From: Faecalibacterium sp. An121
GTDB taxonomy: Bacteria > Bacillota > Clostridia > Oscillospirales > Ruminococcaceae
Length of the DNA: 64,000 nucleotides
Assembly (NCBI RefSeq): GCF_002160915.1
Contig: NZ_NFLM01000012.1
Location: forward strand, 1-64,000
Direction: 5' to 3'
Shown here: positions 16,169-23,550 of the stretch, in pieces
Layout of the letters: the number at the start of each line of letters is the position of its first letter
Position numbering within the stretch: position 1 is the stretch's first letter
Notes under the pieces: generated by a model
What the model saw: the letters and a program-made list of their open reading frames with translations, nothing else
What the model was told of the DNA's origin: nothing
Databases searched by the model: none
Program-made: the position numbers and the translations under genes

Positions 16169-16245
16169 GGGCCAGTAGCTCAGCTGGTCAGAGCTGGCGG
16201 CTCATAACCGCTTGGTCCCGGGTTCAAGTCCTGGCTGGCCCACCA
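16169..16245 (+). tRNA. tRNA with CAU anticodon (Ile2 or elongator Met)
   Basis: A complete 77-nt cloverleaf with encoded CCA. The acceptor stem is GGGCCAG/CTGGCCC, the D stem GCTC/GAGC, the anticodon loop CTCATAA (anticodon CAT), and the T stem/loop CCGGG-TTCAAGT-CCTGG. The paired first base excludes initiator tRNA. The anticodon arm (GGCTCATAACC) and the CGCTTGGTC segment resemble tRNA-Ile2, whose C34 becomes lysidine, more than elongator tRNA-Met, but the two cannot be separated with certainty here. Confidence 0.93.
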
Positions 16246-16277
16246 CCCCCCGCCGATACCGGCGGGGCTTTTTGTTT
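16246..16277 (+). terminator. tRNA terminator
   Basis: CCCCGCCG-ATAC-CGGCGGGG followed by CTTTTTG immediately after the tRNA CCA end. Confidence 0.9.
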
Positions 16278-16283
16278 GCCCCC

Positions 16284-16344
16284 GAACCGATCAACGAAAT
16301 CAATGTTTTCAATGTTTTCAATGGTTTCAATGTTTTCAATGATT
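16284..16344 (+). repeat. 9-bp tandem repeat array, copy 2
   Basis: GAACCGATCAACGAAA followed by TCAATGTTT, TCAATGTTT, TCAATGGTT, TCAATGTTT, TCAATGATT. It is the inverted partner of 14622-14682. It lies between the tRNA terminator and the promoter of the flavoprotein gene. Confidence 0.85.
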
Positions 16345-16416
16345 TGCACGAACGGCGCAGCTCTGTAAGCCGGTCACGGAAAAGCGGGCAAAAAGATGCC
16401 ATACTATACAAAATAT

Positions 16417-16425
16417 GCTATACTA
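16417..16425 (+). promoter_or_regulatory. Extended -10 promoter of the flavoprotein gene
   Basis: TGC-TATACT (-10 at 16420-16425), 35 bp upstream of the start codon. No good -35 is seen at the right distance, which is common for extended -10 promoters. Confidence 0.5.
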
Positions 16426-16459
16426 AAGAAAAACCAAACACCGAAAGGGAGGCTTTACC

Positions 16460-17332
16460 ATGGCAAATGTTGTGATCATCGGCGCCGGGCCGGCGGGCGT
16501 ATCCGCCGCGCTGTATACCGCCCGGGCCGGAGTGGATACCACCGTCCTCACCAAGGGCCCCGGGGCGCTGGCGCGGGCCGAGGGCATCGAGAACTACTAC
16601 GGCGTGCCCGGGCCGGTCTCGGGGGCCGAGCTGGAGCGCCGCGGCATCGAGGGGGCCGAAGCGGTGGGGGTCAAGTTCGTGCACACCGAAGCGGTGGGCC
16701 TGACCTTCACCGACAAGCTGACGGTGGAGACCCTGGCCGGGGATTTTCCCGCCGACGCGGTCATCCTGGCCACCGGGGCTTCCCGCGCTGCACCGCCGGT
16801 GCCGGGCCTGGCCGCCCTGGAGGGCCGGGGCGTCAGCTATTGCGCCACCTGCGACGCCTTCTTTTACCGCGGCAAGGATGTGGCGGTGCTGGGCAGCGGC
16901 GAGTACGCCCTGCATGAGATCGCGGCCCTGCTGCCCCTGGCCAAAAGCGTCACCCTGCTGACCGGCGGGGCGGAATTGACCGCCAGCTTTCCCGCACAGG
17001 TCGCCGTCCGCACCCAAAAGGTGGAGGCCATCCTGGGTCCGGACAAGGTATCCGGCGTGCAGCTGGCCGGCGGCGAGGTCCTGCCGGTGGACGGCGTGTT
17101 CGTGGCCATGGGCGTGGCGGGCAGCACCGCCCTGGCCCGCAAGATGGGCGCCCAGGTGGAGGGCAACAAGATCGTCGTGGACGACAAGATGATGACCACC
17201 ATTCCCGGGCTGTTTGCCGCAGGGGACTGCACCGGCGGCCTGCTGCAGGTGGCCAAGGCAGTATACGAAGGGGCCGTGGCCGGCAACGAGGCCGCCAAAG
17301 CCCTGCGAAAGGGTGGTTTTTATGGAGCGTAA
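16460..17332 (+). CDS. Thioredoxin-reductase-like FAD/NAD(P) flavoprotein
   Basis: A 290-residue flavoprotein of the TrxB family. VVIIGAGPAGVSAALYTARAG is the FAD-binding Rossmann start, SYCATCDAFF holds the redox CxxC, VLGSGEYALHE (about 145-155) is the pyridine-nucleotide fold, and GLFAAGDCTGG is the second FAD motif. The nucleotide fold lacks the canonical GGGxSA sequence (GSGEYA here), and the protein is about 20 residues shorter than classical TrxB. It could be a ferredoxin- or flavin-linked variant rather than an NADPH enzyme. GGGAGG precedes the ATG. It overlaps the following Crp/Fnr gene by 11 bp. Confidence 0.82.
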   Translation: MANVVIIGAGPAGVSAALYTARAGVDTTVLTKGPGALARAEGIENYYGVPGPVSGAELERRGIEGAEAVGVKFVHTEAVGLTFTDKLTVETLAGDFPADAVILATGASRAAPPVPGLAALEGRGVSYCATCDAFFYRGKDVAVLGSGEYALHEIAALLPLAKSVTLLTGGAELTASFPAQVAVRTQKVEAILGPDKVSGVQLAGGEVLPVDGVFVAMGVAGSTALARKMGAQVEGNKIVVDDKMMTTIPGLFAAGDCTGGLLQVAKAVYEGAVAGNEAAKALRKGGFYGA

Positions 17333-18038
17333 CGAGGCCGCGGAAAAGGGCTGCCTGGCCTGCAGCTTCCCGTTCTGGGACAAGCTGACCGAAGCCCAGC
17401 AGGAATATCTGTGCCGCTTTGCCCGGCCGGTACACTACGAGAAGGGGGCCCATGTCCACAGCCCCACCGAGAACTGCGTGGGCATCCTGCTGCTGCGTTC
17501 CGGGCAGCTGCGGGCCTACCTGCTGAGCGAGGACGGCCGGGACGTCACGCTGTACCGGCTGTTCGCGGGGGATGTGTGCATCCTTTCGGCCAGCTGTGTG
17601 CTGGACGCGGTGACCTTCGACGTCCACATCGACGCCGAGGAGCCGGTGGAAGCCTACTGCATCGGCGCGGGCGCGTTCAAGCGGGTGATGGATGAGAACA
17701 TCTACGTCCGCTGCTACGCCTACCAGATGACCACCGAGAGCTATTCCGAGACCATGTGGGCCATGCAGCAGATCCTGTTCATGAGCGCCGACCGGCGGCT
17801 GGCCATCTTCCTTTCGGACGAACTGGCCAAGAGCGGCGGCAGCGACATCGCCATGACCCACGACCAGATCGCCCGCTACATGGGCAGCGCCCGGGAAGTG
17901 GTGAGCCGGATGCTGAAATACTTTGCCCAGGAGGGCCTGGTCAAGCTGTGGCGGGGCGGCCTGACCGTCCTGGACAAGCCCCGCCTGCAGCGTCTGGCCC
18001 GGGGCGAAGCCGGCCCCCGCTCCCGCAAACGCGGCTAA
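17322..18038 (+). CDS. Crp/Fnr-family transcription regulator
   Basis: A 238-residue regulator with an N-terminal cyclic-nucleotide-binding-like beta barrel (about 25-130), a dimer helix and a C-terminal winged helix (MTHDQIARYMGSAREVVSRMLKYF, about 185-208, includes the recognition helix). A CLAC motif at residues 11-14 and further Cys residues at about 31 and 48 could bind an Fe-S cluster or sense redox state, but they do not match the E. coli FNR spacing. The start overlaps the flavoprotein gene, so the pair is co-translated, which suggests redox control of or by the flavoprotein (inference). Confidence 0.87.
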   Translation: MERNEAAEKGCLACSFPFWDKLTEAQQEYLCRFARPVHYEKGAHVHSPTENCVGILLLRSGQLRAYLLSEDGRDVTLYRLFAGDVCILSASCVLDAVTFDVHIDAEEPVEAYCIGAGAFKRVMDENIYVRCYAYQMTTESYSETMWAMQQILFMSADRRLAIFLSDELAKSGGSDIAMTHDQIARYMGSAREVVSRMLKYFAQEGLVKLWRGGLTVLDKPRLQRLARGEAGPRSRKRG

Positions 18039-18052
18039 AACCAAAATAGAAA

Positions 18053-18084
18053 GCCTCTATCCGTACGATAGGGGCTTTTTTGCA
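18053..18084. terminator. Bidirectional terminator between convergent genes
   Basis: AAGCCTCTATC/GATAGGGGCTT stem with TTTTTT on the plus side and a T-rich tract on the minus side. It separates the Crp/Fnr gene from the M50 protease gene. Confidence 0.8.
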
Positions 18085-18098
18085 TGTCTGGTTTTGCA

Positions 18099-19226
18099 TC
18101 AAGATACGCGGCTCCGTTTTTCCTCGTACCACTCCCATTGCTGCCGCACGGCCTCGTTCTCGCCGGGGTAGGGCCACGACGCCAGCGCCGTTTCGAGGGC
18201 CCTGCGCTCTTTCCGGGCCTGGGCGGCGTCCCCCTGGGCCTCGGCGCCCGCCCAGCGCACCAGGGCCACCCCGGGATTGTTCTTCATCTGCCGGGCGAAC
18301 GCCTTGAGGGTACGGTCCTGCAGAGCCTTCGCCACCGCATCCTTTTCGCCGTCCGCCAGACGGAAAAACGCCTGGTCCAGCTGGAGGGCGCAGCGGTGTG
18401 CCAGCACCAGATCCCCGGTCTTGAGCAGGGTATCGCACAGGGCGGCGGCCTCCCGGTAGCGCCCCTGGTCCAACAGGCGGCTGTAACGGCAGACCCATAC
18501 GGCGCTTTTCAGGGGGTCGGTGGGGCCCGCGTCCCCCGGCAGGCTGAACCAGTCCTCCGGCACTTCGCCCAGCCGCAGGCCCTGGGTCTGGGCCATGTTG
18601 ATGGCCAGCTGCGCCCATACCGCCCGCAGGCTCGCCTTGTCCCGGCGCAGGCGCAGGGCGTTGTAGCCGTCGTTGGGCATCCCCTGGATCTTCATGGGAA
18701 TGCCGTTCAGCAGACCCAGATACGCCCCCACCAGCGCCCAGACCCCCAGCAGCAGGGCGGCCAGAGGGGCCTTTTCCCGGCAGAGCCAGGCCGCTGCACC
18801 GCAGCCGGCGGCGGCCAGGAGATTGGCCAGGGGGCCGCTCAGATTGTACAGCAGGGCGGGGAAGCCGTCCTCCTTCCAGGGCGGCGGGGCCATCAGGCAC
18901 TGGCCCCCGGTGCCCGGCAGGGTGTAGCGGCCCAGGTGCAGGCGGCCGTCCCGCTTGAGCAGCATCCAGCTGCCCACCCGGAACGACACAAAGGCATAGC
19001 CGGTGGCAAGGCCCCCCAGCAGGTGCCCGGCCTCGTGGAGGATGATCTGGCCCATCATGCCCGCCGCCGCCAGGACCAGAGTCCCCGCCAGCAGCAGCGG
19101 GCTGAAGTCGATGCGGTCGGCAGCCCATGCGCCCAGCCAGCCGGCCCCGGCGCCCAGCGCCAGCGCACAGGCCAGGGTGATCACCCCGCTTGCAGCGGGC
19201 TTGTTCCGTTTTTTGCCCTCTTTCAT
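18099..19226 (-). CDS. M50-family membrane metalloprotease-like protein
   Basis: A 375-residue protein with an N-terminal membrane half and a C-terminal soluble half. The zinc motif HEAGH (His64, His68) lies in a hydrophobic helix. NLSGPLANLL (about 127-136) and GMPNDGYNAL (about 183-192) fit the S2P-family PLAN and NxxPxxxxDG elements, with altered spacing. About residues 205-375 are helical and resemble TPR-like repeats. It probably cleaves proteins within the membrane, but the target is unknown. It is 12 bp downstream of the asparaginase gene and co-transcribed with it. Confidence 0.75.
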   Translation of the reverse strand: MKEGKKRNKPAASGVITLACALALGAGAGWLGAWAADRIDFSPLLLAGTLVLAAAGMMGQIILHEAGHLLGGLATGYAFVSFRVGSWMLLKRDGRLHLGRYTLPGTGGQCLMAPPPWKEDGFPALLYNLSGPLANLLAAAGCGAAAWLCREKAPLAALLLGVWALVGAYLGLLNGIPMKIQGMPNDGYNALRLRRDKASLRAVWAQLAINMAQTQGLRLGEVPEDWFSLPGDAGPTDPLKSAVWVCRYSRLLDQGRYREAAALCDTLLKTGDLVLAHRCALQLDQAFFRLADGEKDAVAKALQDRTLKAFARQMKNNPGVALVRWAGAEAQGDAAQARKERRALETALASWPYPGENEAVRQQWEWYEEKRSRVS

Positions 19227-19238
19227 AAAAGCCTCCTG

Positions 19239-20246
19239 TCAATGGTAAAAGGTATCGAAGTTGATCTGCCAATAGAACTGCCGCTGGAGCGCCTCAAAGG
19301 TGGGGCAGTTCTGGGCCAGCAGCCACATACTCTTGGTGACGGCGGCCTCGATGGTCATATCATGGGCCTCCAGAAAGGCGAACCGGTCCCGCACCCGGCG
19401 GCCCACTTCATAGATGCCCACGTCGCTGCCCTCGTAGGTCACCTGGGTGGTGAGGATCAGCACCTTGCGGGTCTCCTCATAGCGGCCCAGACCCTGGGCA
19501 AAGCCGTCCATCAGGGCCTGGGGGATGCCCCCCGCGCCAAAGCTCTCCACAATGACGCAGTCGTACAGGCGGAAGATGGCGGGCAGCAGGTCGGGGGCCA
19601 TGCCGGGGGTCAGCTTGAGCAGGAACACCTTCTGGTCCAGCTTGTGGCTGAACAGCACCGGGCCGGTAGGCCGGGGCGTCTCGATGTAGCGCACCAGACG
19701 GTCCCCCTGCACCTGGGCCAGGTGGGGAAAGTTGACCGACGCAAAGGCGTCGTAGCTGATGGTCTTGTTCTTTTTGGCGCGGGTGCCCGCAATGACCAGC
19801 CCCCCGAACACCACCATCACCCCGCGGCTGCCGGGGTCCAGGGCGCACAAGACGCTGTCCCGCAGGTTCTTTTTGGCGTCGGTGATCTGGCCCGAGATGG
19901 GCTGCTGGGAACCGGTGAGGATGATGGGCTTGTCGGCGTTCTGCACCAGGTAGCTGAGGGCGGCCGCCGAATAGGCCAATGTATCGGTGCCGTGGCAGAG
20001 GATGAAGCCGTCGTAGCGGTCGTAGTTGTCCTCGATGGCCCGGGCCATGTCCAGCCAGTGGGCGGGGCTCATGTCGGTGCTGTCGATGCTGCACAAAGCC
20101 AGCGTCTCGGGCTGGCACAGGCTCGCCAGGCCGGGCAGGTGGGCCAGCAGTTCCTCGCTGGTCAGTACAGGGCGCAGCCCCTGATCGGTGCGCACGCTGG
20201 CAATGGTGCCCCCGGTGGTGATGAACAGGATCTTCTTTTTGGACAT
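19239..20246 (-). CDS. ansA: Type I L-asparaginase
   Basis: A 335-residue cytoplasmic asparaginase converting Asn to Asp and ammonia. ITTGGTIAS places the catalytic Thr pair at residues 11/14. SIDSTDMSP (about 53-61) and ILCHGTDTLAYSA (about 82-94) provide the Ser/Thr-Asp and Thr-Asp-Lys catalytic elements. The absence of a signal peptide and the length fit the AnsA (low-affinity, allosteric) branch rather than the periplasmic type II enzyme. It leads the two-gene operon with the M50 protease gene. Confidence 0.92.
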   Translation of the reverse strand: MSKKKILFITTGGTIASVRTDQGLRPVLTSEELLAHLPGLASLCQPETLALCSIDSTDMSPAHWLDMARAIEDNYDRYDGFILCHGTDTLAYSAAALSYLVQNADKPIILTGSQQPISGQITDAKKNLRDSVLCALDPGSRGVMVVFGGLVIAGTRAKKNKTISYDAFASVNFPHLAQVQGDRLVRYIETPRPTGPVLFSHKLDQKVFLLKLTPGMAPDLLPAIFRLYDCVIVESFGAGGIPQALMDGFAQGLGRYEETRKVLILTTQVTYEGSDVGIYEVGRRVRDRFAFLEAHDMTIEAAVTKSMWLLAQNCPTFEALQRQFYWQINFDTFYH

Positions 20247-20275
20247 AAGCCGCCTCCAGTCGTGATGTATGTCCT

Positions 20276-20281
20276 ATTATA
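20276..20281 (-). promoter_or_regulatory. ansA promoter -10
   Basis: Minus-strand TGC-TATAAT extended -10, 30 bp upstream of the ansA start; the -35 (TGCCCA) is poor. Confidence 0.5.
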
Positions 20282-20311
20282 GCACAAACGGCGGCAAATG
20301 GGCAGACTGTC

Positions 20312-20346
20312 AAAAAAGCCCCCATCCCCGGGTAGGGGACAGGGGC
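20312..20346 (-). terminator. Terminator of the metal-efflux operon
   Basis: Minus strand GCCCCTGTCCCC pairs with GGGGATGGGGGC, then TTTTTT; it lies just past the P-type ATPase stop. Confidence 0.8.
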
Positions 20347-20358
20347 AAAGGCTGTGTC

Positions 20359-22269
20359 TTACGCGAGGCCGTTGCGGCGCGCCAGGTCTTTGGTGTAGAG
20401 GGCGCGGGTGGCGTTCAGCACCGCCAGCACCATCACGCCCACGTCGGCAAAGATGGCAAGCCACATCCCCGCCAGGCCCAATGCGCCCAGCAGCAGGCAG
20501 GCGGCCTTGATGGCCAGGGCGAACACGATGTTCTGGTACACGATCCGCACCGTCCGCCGGGAAATATCCATCGCCAGGGCGATGCGGGCGGGATCGTCGT
20601 CCATCAGCACGATGTCGGCGGCCTCGATGGCGGCATCCGAGCCCAAAGCGCCCATCGCGATGCCGATATCCGCCCGGGACAGCACCGGCGCGTCGTTGAT
20701 GCCGTCCCCTACAAAGGCCAGGTTTTCACGGGGGGCTTTTTCGGCCAGCAGGGCCTCTACCTGGGTCACCTTGTCCTCCGGCAGCAGCCCGGCCCGGTAC
20801 TCGGTGATCCCCAGCTGCCCGGCCACCGCCTGGGCCACCGCCTGGGTATCGCCGGTCAGCATGACGGTGCGGCGCACCCCGGCCCGCTTGAGGGCCGCGA
20901 TGGCGCTGGCCGCCGAGGGTTTCACCACGTCCGAGATGAGGATATACCCCGCATAAGCGCCCTCAATGGCCAGATAGATGGCGGTGGCGCTCTCGCTGGC
21001 CGGCGGCGGGGTCAGCCCCAGCTTTTCCATCAGGCGGGCGTTGCCCACCGCCACCGCTTTGCCGTCCACCCGGGCGGTGATGCCGTAGCCGCCCAGCTCC
21101 TCCACGCCGGATACCCGGGCGGGGTCCAGCGCTTTGCCAAAGGCTTTTTTGAGGCTCTGGGAGATGGGGTGTTTGGAATAGCTCTCGGCCAGGGCCGCCG
21201 TCTCAAGCAGGAAGTCCTTGTCCATCCCCGGGGCAGGGAACACCCCGGTCACCTCAAAGACGCCCTGGGTCAGGGTGCCGGTCTTGTCAAAGACCACCGT
21301 GCCGGTGCGGGACAGCTCCTCCAGATAGGTGGAGCCTTTGACCAGGATGCCGCAGGTACTGGCCCCGCCGATCCCCCCAAAGAAAGACAGGGGGATGGAG
21401 ATGACCAGCGCACAGGGGCAGCTGATGACCAGGAAGGTCAGCGCGCGGTAGATCCAGTCCCCGAAGGCCGCGTCCCGGCCCGCCAGCAGCAGCACCAGGG
21501 GCGGCAGGAACGCCAGGGCCAGGGCGCTGTAACAGACCGCCGGGGTATACACCCGGGCAAACCGGGTGATGAAGTTTTCGGCCCGGGCCTTTTTCATGCT
21601 GGAGTTCTCCACCAGATCCAGGATGCGGGAGACGGTGGACTCCCCAAACGCACGGGTGGTGCGCACCCGCAGCAGGCCGCTGAGGTTGACGCATCCACTG
21701 ACCACCTCGTCCCCGGCTTTGACCTCCCGGGGCAGGCTCTCGCCGGTGAGGGCGGCGGTATTCAGGGTGGACGCCCCTTCCAGGACCACCCCGTCGATGG
21801 GCACTTTCTCGCCCGGCTCCACCACGATCACCGCGCCCGGCTCTACCTCGTCCGGGTCCACCCGCTCAAAACTGCCGTCCGGCTTTTCCAGGTTGGCATA
21901 GTCGGGGCGAATGTCCATCAGGGCGGCAATGTTGCGGCGGCTCTTGCCCACCGCCACGCTCTGGAACAGCTCGCCCACCTGATAGAACAGGATGACCGCG
22001 CAGCCCTCCATATACTCCCCCAGGGCAAAGGCGCCCACCGTGGCCACCGCCATCAGGAAGCACTCGTCAAAGGGCTGCCGGTTCTTGACGCCCTTGGCCG
22101 CCTTGACCAGAACATCCCAGCCCACCACCAGATAGGGGACCAGGTACAAAAACGCCGCGGGCACCGGCGCCGCCAGCAGCGCCCCTGTGGCCGCCGCAGC
22201 CTGGATCAGCAGGATGAGCACCGCCGCGGCGATGATCCTGTACAGCATTTTTTTCTGCTTGGGGTTCAT
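20359..22269 (-). CDS. Heavy-metal (Zn/Cd/Pb-type) P1B ATPase
   Basis: A 636-residue metal-exporting ATPase. It shows the membrane CPC motif (SCPCALVIS), phosphorylation site DKTGTLT, KHPIS of the nucleotide domain, TGES of the actuator domain and GDGINDAP of the hinge. There are about eight helices. It has no N-terminal metal-binding domain; that role may be taken by the separate 72-aa HMA protein encoded upstream. The ATG at 22269 is preceded by AAGGAGG; a longer open frame upstream runs through a non-coding tract. CPC with an ArsR regulator of the DxH-HxxE type argues for Zn/Cd/Pb rather than copper. Confidence 0.92.
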   Translation of the reverse strand: MNPKQKKMLYRIIAAAVLILLIQAAAATGALLAAPVPAAFLYLVPYLVVGWDVLVKAAKGVKNRQPFDECFLMAVATVGAFALGEYMEGCAVILFYQVGELFQSVAVGKSRRNIAALMDIRPDYANLEKPDGSFERVDPDEVEPGAVIVVEPGEKVPIDGVVLEGASTLNTAALTGESLPREVKAGDEVVSGCVNLSGLLRVRTTRAFGESTVSRILDLVENSSMKKARAENFITRFARVYTPAVCYSALALAFLPPLVLLLAGRDAAFGDWIYRALTFLVISCPCALVISIPLSFFGGIGGASTCGILVKGSTYLEELSRTGTVVFDKTGTLTQGVFEVTGVFPAPGMDKDFLLETAALAESYSKHPISQSLKKAFGKALDPARVSGVEELGGYGITARVDGKAVAVGNARLMEKLGLTPPPASESATAIYLAIEGAYAGYILISDVVKPSAASAIAALKRAGVRRTVMLTGDTQAVAQAVAGQLGITEYRAGLLPEDKVTQVEALLAEKAPRENLAFVGDGINDAPVLSRADIGIAMGALGSDAAIEAADIVLMDDDPARIALAMDISRRTVRIVYQNIVFALAIKAACLLLGALGLAGMWLAIFADVGVMVLAVLNATRALYTKDLARRNGLA

Positions 22270-22507
22270 ACGAAACGCCTCCTTATACCGTCGCGCTCCC
22301 GGGCGAAAACGCCCTTTTCCACAGCTTTTTGGGAAAAATCCGGGGTTTCTCCACCGATTCCACAAGTTTTCCCCAAAAAAACGGGGGCAAAAACCACTTT
22401 TTCCCGCTATTTTTGGCTTTCCTCAAAAATTTAGTGGAAAAAGCGGTGGAAAACGTTGAAAACTCCACCTTTTTCACAGCCAGCCCCTGTGGAAAATCCG
22501 GCCCGCC
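22270..22507. other. Intergenic tract with a cluster of DnaA-box-like 9-mers
   Basis: A 238-bp gap inside the metal-efflux operon. It holds TTTTCCACA at 22315-22323 and its exact inverse TGTGGAAAA at 22488-22496, plus ATTCCACAA (22357-22365), GTGGAAAAA (22434-22442) and GGTGGAAAA (22445-22453), set in A/T homopolymer runs. The style matches the dnaA-dnaN intergenic region of this window. No coding frame is convincing. Confidence 0.6.
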
Positions 22508-22726
22508 TTACAAAAAGATCTCGCAGTCATCCTCCACCCGCTTGCAGTTGGCACGCACCTGCTGCATCACGGCCTTGGGGTCCTGGCCCTCCTCAAACTC
22601 CACGCTCATTTTCAGGGTCATAAAGTTGACCGCAGCCGCCTTGACGCCAGGGGTCTTTTGGGCGGCAGCCTCCATCTTGTTGGCGCAGTTGGCGCAGTCC
22701 ACGTCGATCTTGTAGGTCTTTTTCAT
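22508..22726 (-). CDS. Heavy-metal-associated (HMA) domain protein
   Basis: A 72-residue metallochaperone-like protein with a single HMA fold. The metal site is DVDCANCANKME (Cys10 and Cys13). The core-positive loop residue is Asp rather than the usual Met or Gly-Met of copper chaperones, which fits a Zn/Cd relative of the ZntA N-domain. It lies between the ArsR regulator and the P-type ATPase that lacks this domain, so it is likely the ATPase's detached metal-binding domain. AAAGGA precedes the ATG. Confidence 0.88.
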   Translation of the reverse strand: MKKTYKIDVDCANCANKMEAAAQKTPGVKAAAVNFMTLKMSVEFEEGQDPKAVMQQVRANCKRVEDDCEIFL

Positions 22727-22755
22727 CGTGTATCCGTCCTTTCTGATGCAGGGTG

Positions 22756-23082
22756 TCATTCTTCGATATGCTCCATTCCCAGCGACAGGATGCTCCGCAC
22801 ATGGTCGTCATCCAGCGCATAATAAACGGTCTTGCCCTCCCGGCGGAACCGCACCAGCTTGGAATCCTTCAGCACCCGCAGCTGGTGGCTCACCGCCGAT
22901 TGGCTCAGCGCCACCGCCGCAGCGATATCCTGGACGCACAGCTCCTGGTCGTGCAAAGCATACAGGATCTTGATCCGGGTGGAATCTCCAAACACCCGGA
23001 ACAGATCCGCCAGCTCATACAGCACCTCATCGTCCGGCATCGCTTCGGGCACGGCGGCCCGGGCCTGTTCGTTCTGCTCCAT
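22756..23082 (-). CDS. ArsR/SmtB-family metal-sensing repressor
   Basis: A 108-residue winged-helix repressor. LSQSAVSHQLRVLKDS (about 59-74) is the DNA-recognition region. The C-terminal helix carries Asp92-x-His94 and, ten residues on, His105-x-x-Glu108, which is the complete alpha5 zinc site of SmtB/CzrA-type sensors. ELCVQD (47-52) replaces the ELCVCD of cadmium sensors and has one Cys, so an alpha3 site is unlikely. Zinc-responsive derepression of its own operon is the expected role. It is the first gene of the operon. Confidence 0.93.
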   Translation of the reverse strand: MEQNEQARAAVPEAMPDDEVLYELADLFRVFGDSTRIKILYALHDQELCVQDIAAAVALSQSAVSHQLRVLKDSKLVRFRREGKTVYYALDDDHVRSILSLGMEHIEE

Positions 23083-23100
23083 GGTCAGCCTCCTTCGTTT

Positions 23101-23156
23101 TGATATGTGAGCATCTGTTCATATGTACAGTATAGCACGCCCTTTTCAAATGTCAA
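23101..23156 (-). promoter_or_regulatory. ArsR-regulated promoter and operator
   Basis: Minus strand TTGACA (23151-23156), 16-bp spacer, TGC-TATACT (23129-23134). Overlapping the start site, 23101-23125 reads CATATGAACA-GATGC-TCACATATCA, an imperfect inverted repeat of the kind bound by SmtB/CzrA repressors. Confidence 0.75.
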
Positions 23157-23188
23157 TAGAATCACAAAGAAAATTCCATCAAATGAAC

Positions 23189-23229
23189 AAAAAAGTCCTG
23201 TCCAGCCGACATATGCGGATGGACAGGAC
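23189..23229 (-). terminator. Orphan terminator-like hairpin
   Basis: Minus strand GTCCTGTCC pairs with GGACAGGAC across a 17-nt loop and is followed by six T. No minus-strand gene lies upstream within 1 kb, so it may end a non-coding transcript. Confidence 0.6.
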
Positions 23230-23375
23230 ACATACAGGACAGCGAAGCTGAGGCGCGTCCTGCGGACGAAACAGCCGAAGCGGAGCTGGGGCAGCCGTCC
23301 AAATTTACGAGCGCGCTGCGAAAATCGGCTAAGCGCAAGAGAGCCAGGGGGAAGAATTTCTGACCTGCGCATGCA

Positions 23376-23402
23376 GGCAGAAATTGGTCCACCCTAAAGC
23401 GT
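23376..23402. repeat. Dispersed short repeat, copy 3
   Basis: GCAGAAATTGGTCCACCCT followed by AAAGCG. It matches 11045-11067 over at least 20 bases and 6507-6533 with a few changes. Confidence 0.65.
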
Positions 23403-23491
23403 GTCAAACGACACGCTCAAGCGCCCCGCTTTTGCAGCAAAACAGGCATACATTGCTGTAAAAAGCGGAGGCGCACATTCTGAAATTGTGG

Positions 23492-23497
23492 TATACT
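23492..23497 (+). promoter_or_regulatory. Probable thioesterase promoter -10
   Basis: TATACT 54 bp upstream of the start codon; no clear -35. Confidence 0.35.
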
Positions 23498-23550
23498 GGT
23501 ATCATCAGCGCCGGGTATGGCCCGGCTGTGCATCAAAGGAGGAAACAACT

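Larger units (their letters stand above)
23157..23550. other. Gene-free stretch with hairpins and a dispersed repeat
   Basis: I see no convincing gene. It holds a minus-oriented terminator-like hairpin (23189-23229) with no gene feeding it, low-complexity GC-rich sequence to about 23375, the third copy of the dispersed short repeat (23376-23402), a hairpin GCGTGTC-AAAC-GACACGC at 23399-23417, and the thioesterase promoter. Frames in it are short and lack ribosome binding sites. Confidence 0.5.

Noticed and set aside
18099-19226. M50 protease as a SpoIVFB-type sporulation enzyme
   Set aside because: Only the zinc motif and membrane half resemble it; the long helical C-terminal half and the asparaginase operon do not support sporulation.
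23085-23372. A 95-codon minus-strand frame upstream of the arsR gene
   Set aside because: It overlaps the ArsR operator, promoter and a terminator hairpin, has no ribosome binding site and no recognisable product.
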